9,788 bases of DNA from JBCBST01 sp039819115 (GCA_039819115.1 JBCBST010000119.1:1-9788); one strand, 5' to 3'; counted from the first letter of the stretch, positions 1 through 7,943 are shown. A program made the numbers and translations. The notes: generated from the sequence alone by a model not told the origin.

Positions 1-1283
1 CCCCTGGCGATATTCTGGTTGGTAAAATCACTCCAAAAGGAGAAACAGACCCAACACCGGAAGAAAAACTGCTTCGTGCAATCTTTGGTGATAAAGCCGG
101 AGATGTGAAGGATGCTTCGCTCAAAACCCCTCCCGGCGTTTCCGGTACTGTTATTGATACGAAGCTGTTCAGCCGTAAGCGTGATGAGCTCGTTTCCCGT
201 AAGGAAGAGAAAAAGCGTGTTGAACAGGAAAATGAACGCCATGCTGAAAAGCTATCTGATCTGAATCAGCAGTGGGCTGATAAGATGTACGCATTACTTC
301 GTGATAAAACATCTCCGGGTGTGCATGATTACAGTAATGTGGAGATCATTCCAAAAGGTGAGAAATACAAGAAATCTGTATTTGAGGAAATAGATCCGGT
401 AAACATCAACGAAAACATTGACTGGGCTACCGATAAAGAACTGGTTGGGCACGTGAAAATGTTGTTCAACAATTATCGTACGCTGCGCCGACACATTGAT
501 AGTGAAGCAAAACGTAGAAAGTTTGCCATACAGGTAGGAGATGAGCTGCCTCCTGGAATTATTCAGAAGGCTAAAGTATACATCGCCAAAAAGCGTAAGC
601 TTCAGGTTGGTGATAAAATGGCTGGTCGCCACGGTAACAAAGGTGTGGTGGCGAAAATTGTTCCTATCGAAGACATGCCGTACATGGCCGACGGTACATC
701 GGTTGATATCTGCTTAAACCCATTGGGCGTGCCTTCACGTATGAACCTGGGTCAGATTTATGAGACCATCCTCGGTTGGGCAGCCAAAAAACTTGGTGTT
801 ACGTTCGCGTCTCCAATTTTTGAGGGTGCCAACATGGACGAAGTTAAAACCAAACTGAATGAAGCAGGTCTCCCTGATGACGGCCGTGTAAATCTGATCG
901 ACGGACGTACCGGAGAACCATTCTCCCAAAAAACAACGGTAGGGTACATCTACATGCTTAAACTGAACCACCTTGTTCAGGATAAGATGCACTCTCGTTC
1001 CATTGGGCCATATTCATTAATCACTCAGCAACCATTGGGCGGTAAGGCTCAATTCGGTGGCCAGCGATTGGGTGAGATGGAAGTGTGGGCACTGTATGCG
1101 TACGGTGCTTCCAACATCCTGAAAGAAATGCTTACAGTGAAGAGCGATGACGTTAAAGGGCGCTCTAAGGTTTACGAAGCTATCGTTAAAGGTGAAAACC
1201 TTCCCGATGGTGACGTCCCTGAATCATTTAAGGTACTGCTACGAGAACTTATGGGTCTCGGCCTTGAGTTACACATCAATTAA
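1..1283 (+). CDS. rpoB: DNA-directed RNA polymerase subunit beta, C-terminal part (5' truncated)
   Basis: This is the beta subunit of the core RNA polymerase, which forms half of the active-site cleft and the clamp contact with beta'. The reading frame is open from base 3 and runs to TAA at 1281-1283, so the start lies outside the window; about 426 residues are visible. The first visible residues read PGDILVGKITPKGET, a core beta motif. A charged, helix-rich insertion follows (about 171-535, rich in K/R/E), in the place where E. coli beta has its large lineage-specific insertion. The catalytic block GDKMAGRHGNKG is at 609-644, with the two active-site lysines at 615-617 and 639-641. The C-terminal clamp motif (GPYSLITQQPLGGKAQFGGQR) is near 1006-1065, and the protein ends normally in LRELMGLGLELHIN. 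rpoC follows after 34 bp with no terminator, so the two genes are co-transcribed. The rifampicin-resistance region is upstream of the window. Confidence 0.99.
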   Translation, partial: PGDILVGKITPKGETDPTPEEKLLRAIFGDKAGDVKDASLKTPPGVSGTVIDTKLFSRKRDELVSRKEEKKRVEQENERHAEKLSDLNQQWADKMYALLRDKTSPGVHDYSNVEIIPKGEKYKKSVFEEIDPVNINENIDWATDKELVGHVKMLFNNYRTLRRHIDSEAKRRKFAIQVGDELPPGIIQKAKVYIAKKRKLQVGDKMAGRHGNKGVVAKIVPIEDMPYMADGTSVDICLNPLGVPSRMNLGQIYETILGWAAKKLGVTFASPIFEGANMDEVKTKLNEAGLPDDGRVNLIDGRTGEPFSQKTTVGYIYMLKLNHLVQDKMHSRSIGPYSLITQQPLGGKAQFGGQRLGEMEVWALYAYGASNILKEMLTVKSDDVKGRSKVYEAIVKGENLPDGDVPESFKVLLRELMGLGLELHIN

Positions 1284-1305
1284 TTTTCACTGTTAATCAC
1301 TTATT

Positions 1306-1310
1306 GGAGG
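1306..1310 (+). promoter_or_regulatory. Shine-Dalgarno sequence that sets the TTG start of rpoC
   Basis: GGAGG at 1306-1310 lies 7 nt upstream of a TTG codon at 1318-1320. The sequence after TTG (PNTNTLTVTKDFNSIGISLASAE) matches the expected N-terminal start of beta'. No ATG or GTG lies in frame at a comparable place, so this motif fixes a non-ATG start. Confidence 0.85.
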
Positions 1311-1317
1311 AACATCC

Positions 1318-4300
1318 TTGCCAAACACAAACACATTAACAGTTACGAAAGACTTCAACAGCATTGGGATTTCTCTTGCTTCTGCAGAGACTATTTTATC
1401 CCGCTCGCATGGTGAAGTTTTAACGCCGGAAACCATCAACTATCGGACGTTCAAGCCCGAAATGGACGGTCTTTTCTGTGAAAAGATCTTTGGCCCGGTA
1501 AAGGACTACGAATGCCATTGCGGTAAGTATAAACGCATTCGCTATAAAGGCATCATATGCGATCGTTGCGGTGTTGAAGTTACCCGTAAAGCCGTTCGTC
1601 GTGAGCGCATGGGGCATATCGATCTTACGGTTCCCGTAGTTCATATTTGGTACTTCAAATCCTTACCAAATAAGATTGCCTACTTATTAGGCCTCTCGTC
1701 TAAAAACCTGGATAAGATTGTCTATTATGAGACATTCGTGATTATTAATCCAGGATTGGCTCGTGATTTAGGGTACGCTAAAGGCGACCTCATTTCAGAA
1801 GAAGAGAAGTACGATATCCTGGATCAACTTCCGGAAGACAATTACGATCTGGAAGATGACGATGAGGATAAATTCATCGTTAAGGAAGGCGCCGATGCTA
1901 TTGAAGCTATGCTTGCCGACCTTGACCTCGACGAATTGGCCTATGTTCTTCGTGACGAAGTGAAGAATGAAACCTCTCAGATGCGGAAGAAAAAGAAACT
2001 AAAGCGTCTTCAGGTTATTGAATCCTTCCGCGCGGCAGCTCAGCACACCGAAAACCGTCCGGAATGGATGGTACAGCGCGTTATTCCGGTTATTCCTCCG
2101 GAGCTTCGTCCGCTGGTTCCACTGGAAGGAGGACGTTTTGCCACTTCTGATCTCAACGATTTGTACCGTCGGGTTATCATCCGAAACAATCGTCTGAAGC
2201 GTCTTATTGATATTAAGGCTCCTGATGTTATTCTCCGTAACGAGAAGCGCATGCTCCAGGAAGCCGTAGATTCCCTTTACGATAATTCGCGTAAGTCTAA
2301 CGCTGTTCGGAACAACAACCGACCTCTGAAATCCCTCAGTGATATGTTGAAGGGTAAAAGCGGTCGTTTCCGTCAAAACCTGTTGGGTAAGCGTGTTGAT
2401 TATTCGGGACGTTCCGTAATTGTTGTAGGTCCTGAACTTAAAATGCATGAATGCGGTCTTCCAAAAGAGATGGCTGTAGAACTGTACAAACCATTCATCA
2501 TTCGCCGGTTGATTGAGCGTGGCTATGTGAAAACCGTAAAAAGCGCTAAGAAAGTAGTAGATCGACGTGACCAGGTGGTTTGGGAAGTACTAGAGAATGT
2601 GATTGATGGGCACCCGGTAATGCTTAACCGTGCCCCTACACTTCACCGTTTGGGTATTCAGGCATTCCAGCCTGTTCTTATCGAGGAAAAGGCGATTCGA
2701 TTGCACCCGCTTGCGTGTACGGCATTTAACGCTGACTTTGACGGTGACCAGATGGCTGTTCACCTGCCGCTAAGTAACGATGCAGTATTAGAAGCCTCAG
2801 TACTGATGTTGGGTTCTCATAACATCATGAGTCCGGCCAGTGGTGGACCTATCGCTGTTCCGTCTCAGGATATGATCCTGGGTCTTTACTACCTCACGAA
2901 GCCGGCAAATGGCCGAAAAGGGGAAGGAAAAACGTTCGGTTCATCCGATGAGGTTATTATTGCCTACGATCAGGATATGATCGATATGCATGCGAAAATC
3001 AATGTTCGTGTTCGTACGGTTAACCCGGAAACGCTCGAAGAGAATATTGAAATCGTTAAAACGTCCACAGGGCGAGTGCTCTTCAACGAGATTGTTCCTG
3101 AAGCAATGGGCTTTATCAACCGAACGCTTGGTAAGAAAGAATTGCGAAGCCTGATTGGTGAGATTCATTCACGTACAGGTACGGCTATTACTTCTGCTTT
3201 CCTGGACGATATGAAATCAATGGGGTATAACAATGCTACCCGTGGCGGTTTATCGTTCTCTCTGGAAGATATCATCATTCCTGATGCTAAAGCTCAGTTA
3301 ATTACTGGTGCTAAGGATGAGGTTGAAGATATTCAGGGTCGTTATGAAATGGGTTTCATTACCGACAATGAACGCTATAACCAGGTTATTGATAAGTGGA
3401 CCAGCACTACGAACCGTGTATCTGAAACTCTGTTTACCGCACTGGCGGAAGACCGTGATGGTTTCAACCCGGTATTCATGATGGCCGATTCCGGTGCCCG
3501 GGGTTCCAAGGAGCAGATTCGCCAGTTGGGTGGTATGCGTGGTTTGATGGCAAAACCACAGAAAAGCTCACTCCAATCTGGTAATGAAGTTATTGAAAAC
3601 CCGATTCTCTCCTCATTCAAAGAGGGACTTTCGGTACTTGAATACTTCATTTCTACGCACGGTGCCCGTAAAGGTCTTGCTGATACAGCTCTTAAAACAG
3701 CCGATGCCGGTTATCTTACCCGTCGTCTGGTAGATGTTTCTCAGGATGTAATCATCACAGAAGATGATTGCGGTACTCTTCGTGGTATTAAGATGCAGGC
3801 TTTGAAAGATAATGAAGACATTATCGAACGCCTTGAAGATCGTATCATCGGCCGTGTTTCTCTTCACGAGATACGTGATCCGCTGACCGATGAATTAATC
3901 TGCGAAGCCAACTCTTTGATTGATGAAGTAATTGCTAAGAAAATAGCAGAAACTTCAATCGAGGAAGTTGAAATTCGCTCGGTACTTACCTGCGAAACGG
4001 GGCGTGGAGTTTGCGCCAAGTGTTACGGACGTGACTTGTCACGTGGTACCGTTGTTGAAAAAGGTGAAGCCGTTGGTGTTATCGCTGCCCAATCCATTGG
4101 GGAGCCTGGTACACAGCTTACCCTTCGTACATTCCACGTAGGGGGTACAGCCTCTCGTCTGGAAGCAGAATCTCAGCATAAAGCCAAATTCGATGGTAAA
4201 GTTGAATTCGAAAATGTACGTGTTGTCACCTACGACGATGGTGAAGAAGAACATAACGTGGTTCTTAGCCGTGCCGGCGAGCTTCGTATTGTAGACGAAG

Positions 4301-5622
4301 AAGGAAAAGTGCTCATCAACTACAACGTGCCTTATGGTTGCGAAATGATGGTTGAAGAGGGCGATATGGTACCAAAAGGTGCACAGTTGTGTAAATGGGA
4401 TCCATACAACGCCTTAATCTTCTCCGAGCTTGAAGGTACTGTTCAGTATAAAGACATCATTGATGGTGTAACCTATACTGAAGACACCGATTCTCAAACC
4501 GGTCACCGTGAAAAGGTGATTACCGATTCCAAAGATCGTGCCCTGGTGCCAACCCTGGTTGTAAAAGGAGAAGGCGATCGTCTGCGTGAAAGCACACTCC
4601 CCGTTGAAACACATATTGTGGTGGAAGACGGTGATAAAGTATTTGCCGGTCAGGTGATTGCGAAGATCCCACGGGCTACTTCGAAATCCAAGGATATCAC
4701 AGCTGGTCTGCCGCGTGTAACCGAATTATTCGAAGCTCGTGCGCCAGGTGATCCTGCTATCGTTTCTGAAATTGATGGTATTGTTGAAATGGGTGGCCGA
4801 AAACGCGGTTCTCAAGAAGTATTTGTACGTTCTAAAGATGGAACGGACGAGAAAAAATACCTCATCTCCCTCAGTAAACACATCCTGGTTCAGTCCAACG
4901 ACTTTGTAACGGCTGGTCAGCCATTGTCTGATGGAACCATTCCGGCACAGGATATTCTGAATATCCTCGGGCCATATGCCGTTCAGTCGTACCTGGTGAA
5001 TGAGATTCAGGAGGTATACCGACTGCAAGGGGTGAAAATCAACGATAAGCACATTGAAGTGATTGTTCGCACGATGATGCAGAAAGTTGAGATCACCGAT
5101 CCGGGCGATACTATGTTCCTGGAAGGCGATAAAGTGGATCGCTTTGAAGTGAATACCCATAACGACGAGTTGATTGGTAAATTCGTAGTCACCAACCCTG
5201 GTGGAAGCGAGCTGAAAAAAGGACGTATCCTGGATCGCCGGGAAGTACGTGCCCTCAACAACGAGTTGATTAAAGACGAGAAAGAGGAATTGGAGGTTCG
5301 GGAAGCTGAACCTGCGATCTCTAAGCCGATCTTGTTGGGAATCACCCGTGCTGCTCTATCTACCGACAGTTGGTTGTCTGCAGCCTCGTTCCAGGAAACC
5401 ACAAAAGTACTGACTCAGGCCTCTATCGAAGCGAAGAAAGATTTCCTTCGCGGTCTGAAAGAAAACGTTGTGGTAGGCCACAAAGTACCAGCCGGTACCG
5501 GTCTTCGCGAGTACAACGACATTGTGGTGGGTTCCCGCCGCGATGTGGAAGAAAGCGACATGGAAGTGGCTCGTGTATTCGACGACTTAAGTGGCGAAAA
5601 CGGCGAGGCGATGATCGGCTAA
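1318..5622 (+). CDS. rpoC: DNA-directed RNA polymerase subunit beta'
   Basis: This is the largest core subunit of RNA polymerase; it holds the catalytic magnesium and forms the clamp, bridge helix and trigger loop. It has 1434 residues, close to E. coli beta' (1407). Visible elements in order: the N-terminal zinc site C66, C68, C81, C84; the lid/rudder region with GRFRQNLLGKRVDYSGRSV from about 348; NRAPTLHRLGIQAF from 437; the catalytic NADFDGDQMAVH from 471 with D473, D475 and D477 as Mg ligands; the bridge helix at about 770-808 (ending KTADAGYLTRRLVDV); the second zinc site C818, C892, C899, C902; and the trigger-loop start IGEPGTQLTLRTFHVGG near 927-943. Some 185 residues separate that motif from DITAGLPRVTELFEAR (1126 on), indicating a long insertion like SI3 of E. 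coli. Both zinc sites and the active site are intact. The start is TTG, supported by GGAGG 7 nt upstream. The gene sits 34 bp after rpoB and ends at an intrinsic terminator, so it is the last gene of the operon. Confidence 0.99.
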   Translation: MPNTNTLTVTKDFNSIGISLASAETILSRSHGEVLTPETINYRTFKPEMDGLFCEKIFGPVKDYECHCGKYKRIRYKGIICDRCGVEVTRKAVRRERMGHIDLTVPVVHIWYFKSLPNKIAYLLGLSSKNLDKIVYYETFVIINPGLARDLGYAKGDLISEEEKYDILDQLPEDNYDLEDDDEDKFIVKEGADAIEAMLADLDLDELAYVLRDEVKNETSQMRKKKKLKRLQVIESFRAAAQHTENRPEWMVQRVIPVIPPELRPLVPLEGGRFATSDLNDLYRRVIIRNNRLKRLIDIKAPDVILRNEKRMLQEAVDSLYDNSRKSNAVRNNNRPLKSLSDMLKGKSGRFRQNLLGKRVDYSGRSVIVVGPELKMHECGLPKEMAVELYKPFIIRRLIERGYVKTVKSAKKVVDRRDQVVWEVLENVIDGHPVMLNRAPTLHRLGIQAFQPVLIEEKAIRLHPLACTAFNADFDGDQMAVHLPLSNDAVLEASVLMLGSHNIMSPASGGPIAVPSQDMILGLYYLTKPANGRKGEGKTFGSSDEVIIAYDQDMIDMHAKINVRVRTVNPETLEENIEIVKTSTGRVLFNEIVPEAMGFINRTLGKKELRSLIGEIHSRTGTAITSAFLDDMKSMGYNNATRGGLSFSLEDIIIPDAKAQLITGAKDEVEDIQGRYEMGFITDNERYNQVIDKWTSTTNRVSETLFTALAEDRDGFNPVFMMADSGARGSKEQIRQLGGMRGLMAKPQKSSLQSGNEVIENPILSSFKEGLSVLEYFISTHGARKGLADTALKTADAGYLTRRLVDVSQDVIITEDDCGTLRGIKMQALKDNEDIIERLEDRIIGRVSLHEIRDPLTDELICEANSLIDEVIAKKIAETSIEEVEIRSVLTCETGRGVCAKCYGRDLSRGTVVEKGEAVGVIAAQSIGEPGTQLTLRTFHVGGTASRLEAESQHKAKFDGKVEFENVRVVTYDDGEEEHNVVLSRAGELRIVDEEGKVLINYNVPYGCEMMVEEGDMVPKGAQLCKWDPYNALIFSELEGTVQYKDIIDGVTYTEDTDSQTGHREKVITDSKDRALVPTLVVKGEGDRLRESTLPVETHIVVEDGDKVFAGQVIAKIPRATSKSKDITAGLPRVTELFEARAPGDPAIVSEIDGIVEMGGRKRGSQEVFVRSKDGTDEKKYLISLSKHILVQSNDFVTAGQPLSDGTIPAQDILNILGPYAVQSYLVNEIQEVYRLQGVKINDKHIEVIVRTMMQKVEITDPGDTMFLEGDKVDRFEVNTHNDELIGKFVVTNPGGSELKKGRILDRREVRALNNELIKDEKEELEVREAEPAISKPILLGITRAALSTDSWLSAASFQETTKVLTQASIEAKKDFLRGLKENVVVGHKVPAGTGLREYNDIVVGSRRDVEESDMEVARVFDDLSGENGEAMIG

Positions 5623-5654
5623 ACCCGGTTCATACGTTCGCTGAAAAGAAATGG

Positions 5655-5687
5655 AAACCCTCTTTCGGAAACGGAAGAGGGTTTTTT
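5655..5687 (+). terminator. Rho-independent terminator of the rpoBC operon
   Basis: A 12-bp stem (5655-5666 with 5673-5684, containing one G-T wobble) encloses the 6-nt loop GGAAAC, and the T6 run is at 5682-5687. It begins 32 bp after the rpoC stop codon, the right place to end the operon transcript. Confidence 0.92.
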
Positions 5688-5708
5688 GTTTGTAAAAATC
5701 AGGTACAT

Positions 5709-5743
5709 AAAAAAAGCCGCTCTCAATCCAATGAGAGGCGGCT
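5709..5743 (-). terminator. Rho-independent terminator for the response regulator gene
   Basis: Read on the minus strand, a GC-rich stem (arms 5732-5743 and 5715-5725, with one bulged base) closes the 6-nt loop 5726-5731 and is followed by a T run (A run at 5709-5715 on the plus strand). It lies about 115 bp beyond the stop codon of the minus-strand regulator and faces the rpoC terminator, so the two convergent units are separated. It could also stop plus-strand read-through weakly, but there is no T run on that side. Confidence 0.85.
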
Positions 5744-5834
5744 AATATCATCTACAGACGGCTATTACCCCATTTGCGTCAATAACTTAGGGCAATTGGA
5801 ACCCCCGCTCAATACCTTTTAATGCGTATTTTTT

Positions 5835-5852
5835 ATACGTAGTTCTACGTAT
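5835..5852. repeat. Perfect 18-bp palindrome containing two TACGTA cores (possible operator)
   Basis: ATACGTAG at 5835-5842 and its exact reverse complement CTACGTAT at 5845-5852 are separated by TT. The two TACGTA cores (5836-5841 and 5846-5851) are spaced 10 bp apart, about one helical turn, as expected for a dimeric DNA-binding protein. The element ends 4 bp beyond the stop codon of the regulator gene. It is not a terminator for that gene, because the run of six Ts lies on the wrong side. The half-site resembles what I recall of FixJ-type sites (GTAMGTAG), but an operator role is inference. Confidence 0.5.
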
Positions 5853-5856
5853 GTCT

Positions 5857-6504
5857 TCAACTCAACACGGCGTCGTGTTCAAGCGCAAAGCGCACCAGAG
5901 AAGCCGTATTTCGCTGATTCAATTTCTTTAACAGGTTAGTGCGATGCTTTTCTACCGTACGTGTGCTAATAAATAGCTTATCAGCTATTTCAGAGCTGGT
6001 GTTTCCCTTAGTTAATAGGACCAGTACTTCCCGTTCCCGGTTCGTTATTTTCGGAGTGGTGTCGGTTTTCGTTTTAGCCATCCGTAAATACTCAGTGGTC
6101 ATCATTCGTGAGAAGTGTTTCCCAAGGTATCGTTCGCCTTTAGCTACTTTATGAGCGGCGTCGAGTAAGTCCAGCCGGTGTGCTGATTTGTGTAGTAAAC
6201 CATCTGATCCTGAATCGAGGAATTCGGTAAGTAGGTACTGATCTGTTTTCCCGGATAACAACAGGATATTAGCCGTTGGGTATCGCTCTTTGATTTTTCG
6301 TGCTATGACCACTCCATCCATTTCCGGTAAATCAAAGGAAAAGATGCATAGCTGAGGTTCGACGCTTTCGAACATGGTAAGCACCAAGGCTCCGTTATCC
6401 GTTTCACCGCAAATATCAAAGTATTCACCATCTGTCAAAATGGAGCATATTCCATGACGGAAAATCTCATTTCCATCAGCGACTACTGTCCGGATTAGAC
6501 TCAT
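5857..6504 (-). CDS. NarL/FixJ-family response regulator with a degenerate receiver domain
   Basis: This is a 215-residue two-domain transcription regulator. Residues 5-120 form a CheY-like receiver and residues 151-212 form a LuxR-type helix-turn-helix (NREREVLVLLTKGNTSSEIADKLFISTRTVEKHRTNLLKKL). The output domain looks complete and should bind DNA. The receiver is unusual. Family members normally have Asp four residues before the Pro of the LPxMDG motif; here that position is Ser56 (IFSFDLPEMDG), encoded by TCC. The acidic pair near the N-terminus is D10-G11 instead of Asp-Asp. The Ser/Thr switch position (S84) and the conserved Lys (K106) remain. Asp58 is nearby but two residues off register. 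This suggests phosphorylation-independent or ligand/partner-controlled activity. No histidine kinase is adjacent. The start ATG (6502-6504) has only a weak AGGT upstream. The gene is divergent from sodA and has its own terminator. The family is certain; target genes and signal are unknown. Confidence 0.93.
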   Translation of the reverse strand: MSLIRTVVADGNEIFRHGICSILTDGEYFDICGETDNGALVLTMFESVEPQLCIFSFDLPEMDGVVIARKIKERYPTANILLLSGKTDQYLLTEFLDSGSDGLLHKSAHRLDLLDAAHKVAKGERYLGKHFSRMMTTEYLRMAKTKTDTTPKITNREREVLVLLTKGNTSSEIADKLFISTRTVEKHRTNLLKKLNQRNTASLVRFALEHDAVLS

Positions 6505-6594
6505 GAATGATTACCTATGTATTGCAAATGGAGAACTCTTATCTAGAGAAAGAAAAGAAATGTAATTAATTCTACGTGAAATCCATGCATAAAC

Positions 6595-6604
6595 TTTACG
6601 TAAA
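6595..6604. promoter_or_regulatory. TACGTA palindrome in the regulator/sodA intergenic region (possible operator)
   Basis: The 211-bp region 6505-6715 separates the divergent regulator and sodA genes and must hold both promoters. TTTACGTAAA at 6595-6604 is a perfect 10-bp palindrome with the same TACGTA core as the 18-bp palindrome beyond the regulator's 3' end. A related TACGTG lies 24 bp away at 6573-6578. These sites are about 70-90 bp from the regulator start and 110-140 bp from the sodA start, so autoregulation or control of sodA is possible. For sodA, TTGGGG (6643-6648) with TAAATT (6665-6670), 16 bp apart, is only a weak promoter candidate. I saw no RNA gene here. Confidence 0.35.
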
Positions 6605-6715
6605 ATGAAGCTAATTGAGCAATAAGAAGGGCTTCTATCGTATTGGGGCGGAACGATTTTTGCATAAATTAGGCTCTACTAATCCAATCTTAACAACCTC
6701 AAACACGGAGACCTA

Positions 6716-7324
6716 ATGGCTTACCAACTTCCTGATCTTCCTTACGCATATGATGCACTTGAGCCTCATTTCGATGCACGCACGATGGAAATTCATCACA
6801 CTAAACATCACAATGGGTATACCACCAAAGTGAATGCTGCTTTAGAAGGTCATGAGTTTGCAAATCTGGAAATTGAAGAAGTACTTAAGCGTATTGGCGA
6901 AGTACCCGAAGCTGTAAAGCAAGCGGTAATTAACAATGGCGGCGGATATGCTAACCATAAATTGTTCTGGACTATTCTTTCTCCTAACGGTGGAGGCGAA
7001 CCAACCGGAGAATTGGGAGAAGCACTTAATAAAGCCTTTGGTGATTTTGGTGCTTTTAAAGAACAGTTTGCGGCCGCAGCTGCTACCCGATTTGGTTCAG
7101 GATGGGCATGGTTGTCTGTTGATGGCAGTGGAACACTGCAGGTACACTCAACGGCAAACCAGGACAGTCCGCTAATGGATGGTTATACCCCTATTCTCGG
7201 ACTGGATGTGTGGGAACATGCCTACTATCTGCACTACCAAAACCGACGCCCTGATTATATTTCTGCTTTCTGGAATGTGGTTAACTGGGAGCAGGCAAAT
7301 AAAAACTATCTGGATGCCAAGTAA
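6716..7324 (+). CDS. sodA: Superoxide dismutase, Mn-type (Fe/Mn family)
   Basis: This enzyme converts superoxide to oxygen and hydrogen peroxide. It has 202 residues, the normal length of the Fe/Mn family, and no signal peptide, so it acts in the cytoplasm. The four metal ligands are present: H27, H81, D164 and H168 (the last two in the signature DVWEHAYY). The second-sphere residues H31 and Y35 are also present. Gly77 in GGGYANH and Gln149 in ANQDSP are the arrangement typical of manganese enzymes; iron enzymes usually place the active-site Gln near residue 69-77 instead. Mn or cambialistic use is therefore likely, though sequence alone does not settle metal choice. The start ATG has GGAG 5 nt upstream (6707-6710). 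The gene stands alone, divergent from a response regulator and convergent with the DUF2911 gene, with a strong terminator 21 bp after its stop. Confidence 0.97.
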   Translation: MAYQLPDLPYAYDALEPHFDARTMEIHHTKHHNGYTTKVNAALEGHEFANLEIEEVLKRIGEVPEAVKQAVINNGGGYANHKLFWTILSPNGGGEPTGELGEALNKAFGDFGAFKEQFAAAAATRFGSGWAWLSVDGSGTLQVHSTANQDSPLMDGYTPILGLDVWEHAYYLHYQNRRPDYISAFWNVVNWEQANKNYLDAK

Positions 7325-7345
7325 CACGGATCGGATTTGTTAAAC

Positions 7346-7382
7346 AAAAAAAGGCTCCTTGTGAATACATGGAGCCTTTTTT
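7346..7382. terminator. Bidirectional rho-independent terminator between sodA and the DUF2911 gene
   Basis: GGCTCC (7353-7358) pairs with GGAGCC (7371-7376). The stem is extended by a 7-nt A run on the left (7346-7352) and T6 on the right (7377-7382), with a further TGT/ACA pairing inside the loop. Both strands give a hairpin followed by Ts, so it can end sodA from the left and the DUF2911 transcript, whose stop is at 7404, from the right. Confidence 0.93.
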
Positions 7383-7403
7383 GTTTGAAGAACTAACTGA
7401 TAT

Positions 7404-7943
7404 TTACTTCAGTGTAATCGGAACAGCAGCTAGCGTTGTTCCCCAGTGTAGATTAAGGTGCGCTTTTGTATCGCTGAGGGTGTCAAAATAGATAGTAAAG
7501 CGTTCCATATTAGGTGCATCCGTTGCCGTAACGGCAGCCTGTACTTTTGCTACGTTGGTCGATTCGTCATAGGCACCGGCACCCCAGCCAATACCGGTAT
7601 TAACCATAACCATCCAGTTTTCACCAGGAATGGTGTACAGACCATATGTACCCGCTTTTACCTCTACTCCACCGAATAATACATCATCTGAGAAGGTGAT
7701 GGTTGTGGCTTCATTGGCTCCGGTTCTCCATACTTTATCAGCAGGTGTAAGAGACTCAAGGGTACGTCCCTTAAGTCCTGGTCGACCGTAGGATATAGAA
7801 ACGGTAGTGGCACCAATATCCTGGCTTACCATAGCATTAGGGCTGGGTCGTTTGCCTTTTTTTCGTTCCTGCGCTACTGAGGGGTCGATACTCAGAATAA
7901 TAGCAAATGCGAGTAAGGCAGTAATTTTAAAAATAGATTTCAT
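7404..7943 (-). CDS. Exported DUF2911 family protein
   Basis: This 179-residue protein has a clear signal peptide: K2 and K6, a hydrophobic stretch at about 7-19, and a probable signal peptidase I site after SVA (residue 24), so the mature protein is exported, probably to the periplasm. After a basic linker (ERKKGKR), residues 34-179 match the DUF2911 pattern: SPNAMVSQDIGATTVSISYGRPGLKGR, then VWRTGANEATTITFSDDV (71-88), VKAGTYGLYTIPGENWMVMVN (95-115) and the C-terminal HWGTTLAAVPI. No catalytic motif is evident and I know of no established biochemical role for the family. The start ATG is preceded by an A-rich leader with no Shine-Dalgarno match. The gene begins 26 bp after the stop of the amidohydrolase on the same strand, with no terminator between them, so the two are probably co-transcribed. 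The length is normal for the family. Confidence 0.9.
   Translation of the reverse strand: MKSIFKITALLAFAIILSIDPSVAQERKKGKRPSPNAMVSQDIGATTVSISYGRPGLKGRTLESLTPADKVWRTGANEATTITFSDDVLFGGVEVKAGTYGLYTIPGENWMVMVNTGIGWGAGAYDESTNVAKVQAAVTATDAPNMERFTIYFDTLSDTKAHLNLHWGTTLAAVPITLK

Noticed and set aside
171..535. The charged insertion in RpoB as a novel domain
   Set aside because: E. coli RpoB has a similar charged helical insertion at the same place, so this is a known kind of lineage variation and not a new element.
1999..2448. Long minus-strand open frame inside rpoC (149 codons), and a similar one at 4726-5160
   Set aside because: Both lie fully antisense to strongly conserved rpoC sequence, show no recognisable domain and have no ribosome-binding site; they are by-products of rpoC codon use.
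5370..5822. Plus-strand open frame overlapping the 3' end of rpoC and running past the terminator
   Set aside because: It starts inside rpoC in another frame, crosses two terminator hairpins and gives an Arg/Ser-rich sequence without family resemblance.
5744..5834. Possible small RNA or small gene between the regulator terminator and the palindrome
   Set aside because: No open frame with a start and ribosome-binding site, no stable hairpin and no promoter pair could be seen in these 91 bp.
5835..5852. The palindrome as a terminator for the regulator gene
   Set aside because: On the minus strand the hairpin is followed by A residues, not T; a proper minus-strand terminator exists at 5709-5743.
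6643..6670. TTGGGG plus TAAATT as the sodA promoter
   Set aside because: Both hexamers match consensus poorly and the organism's sigma factor preference is unknown; too weak to list as a feature of its own.
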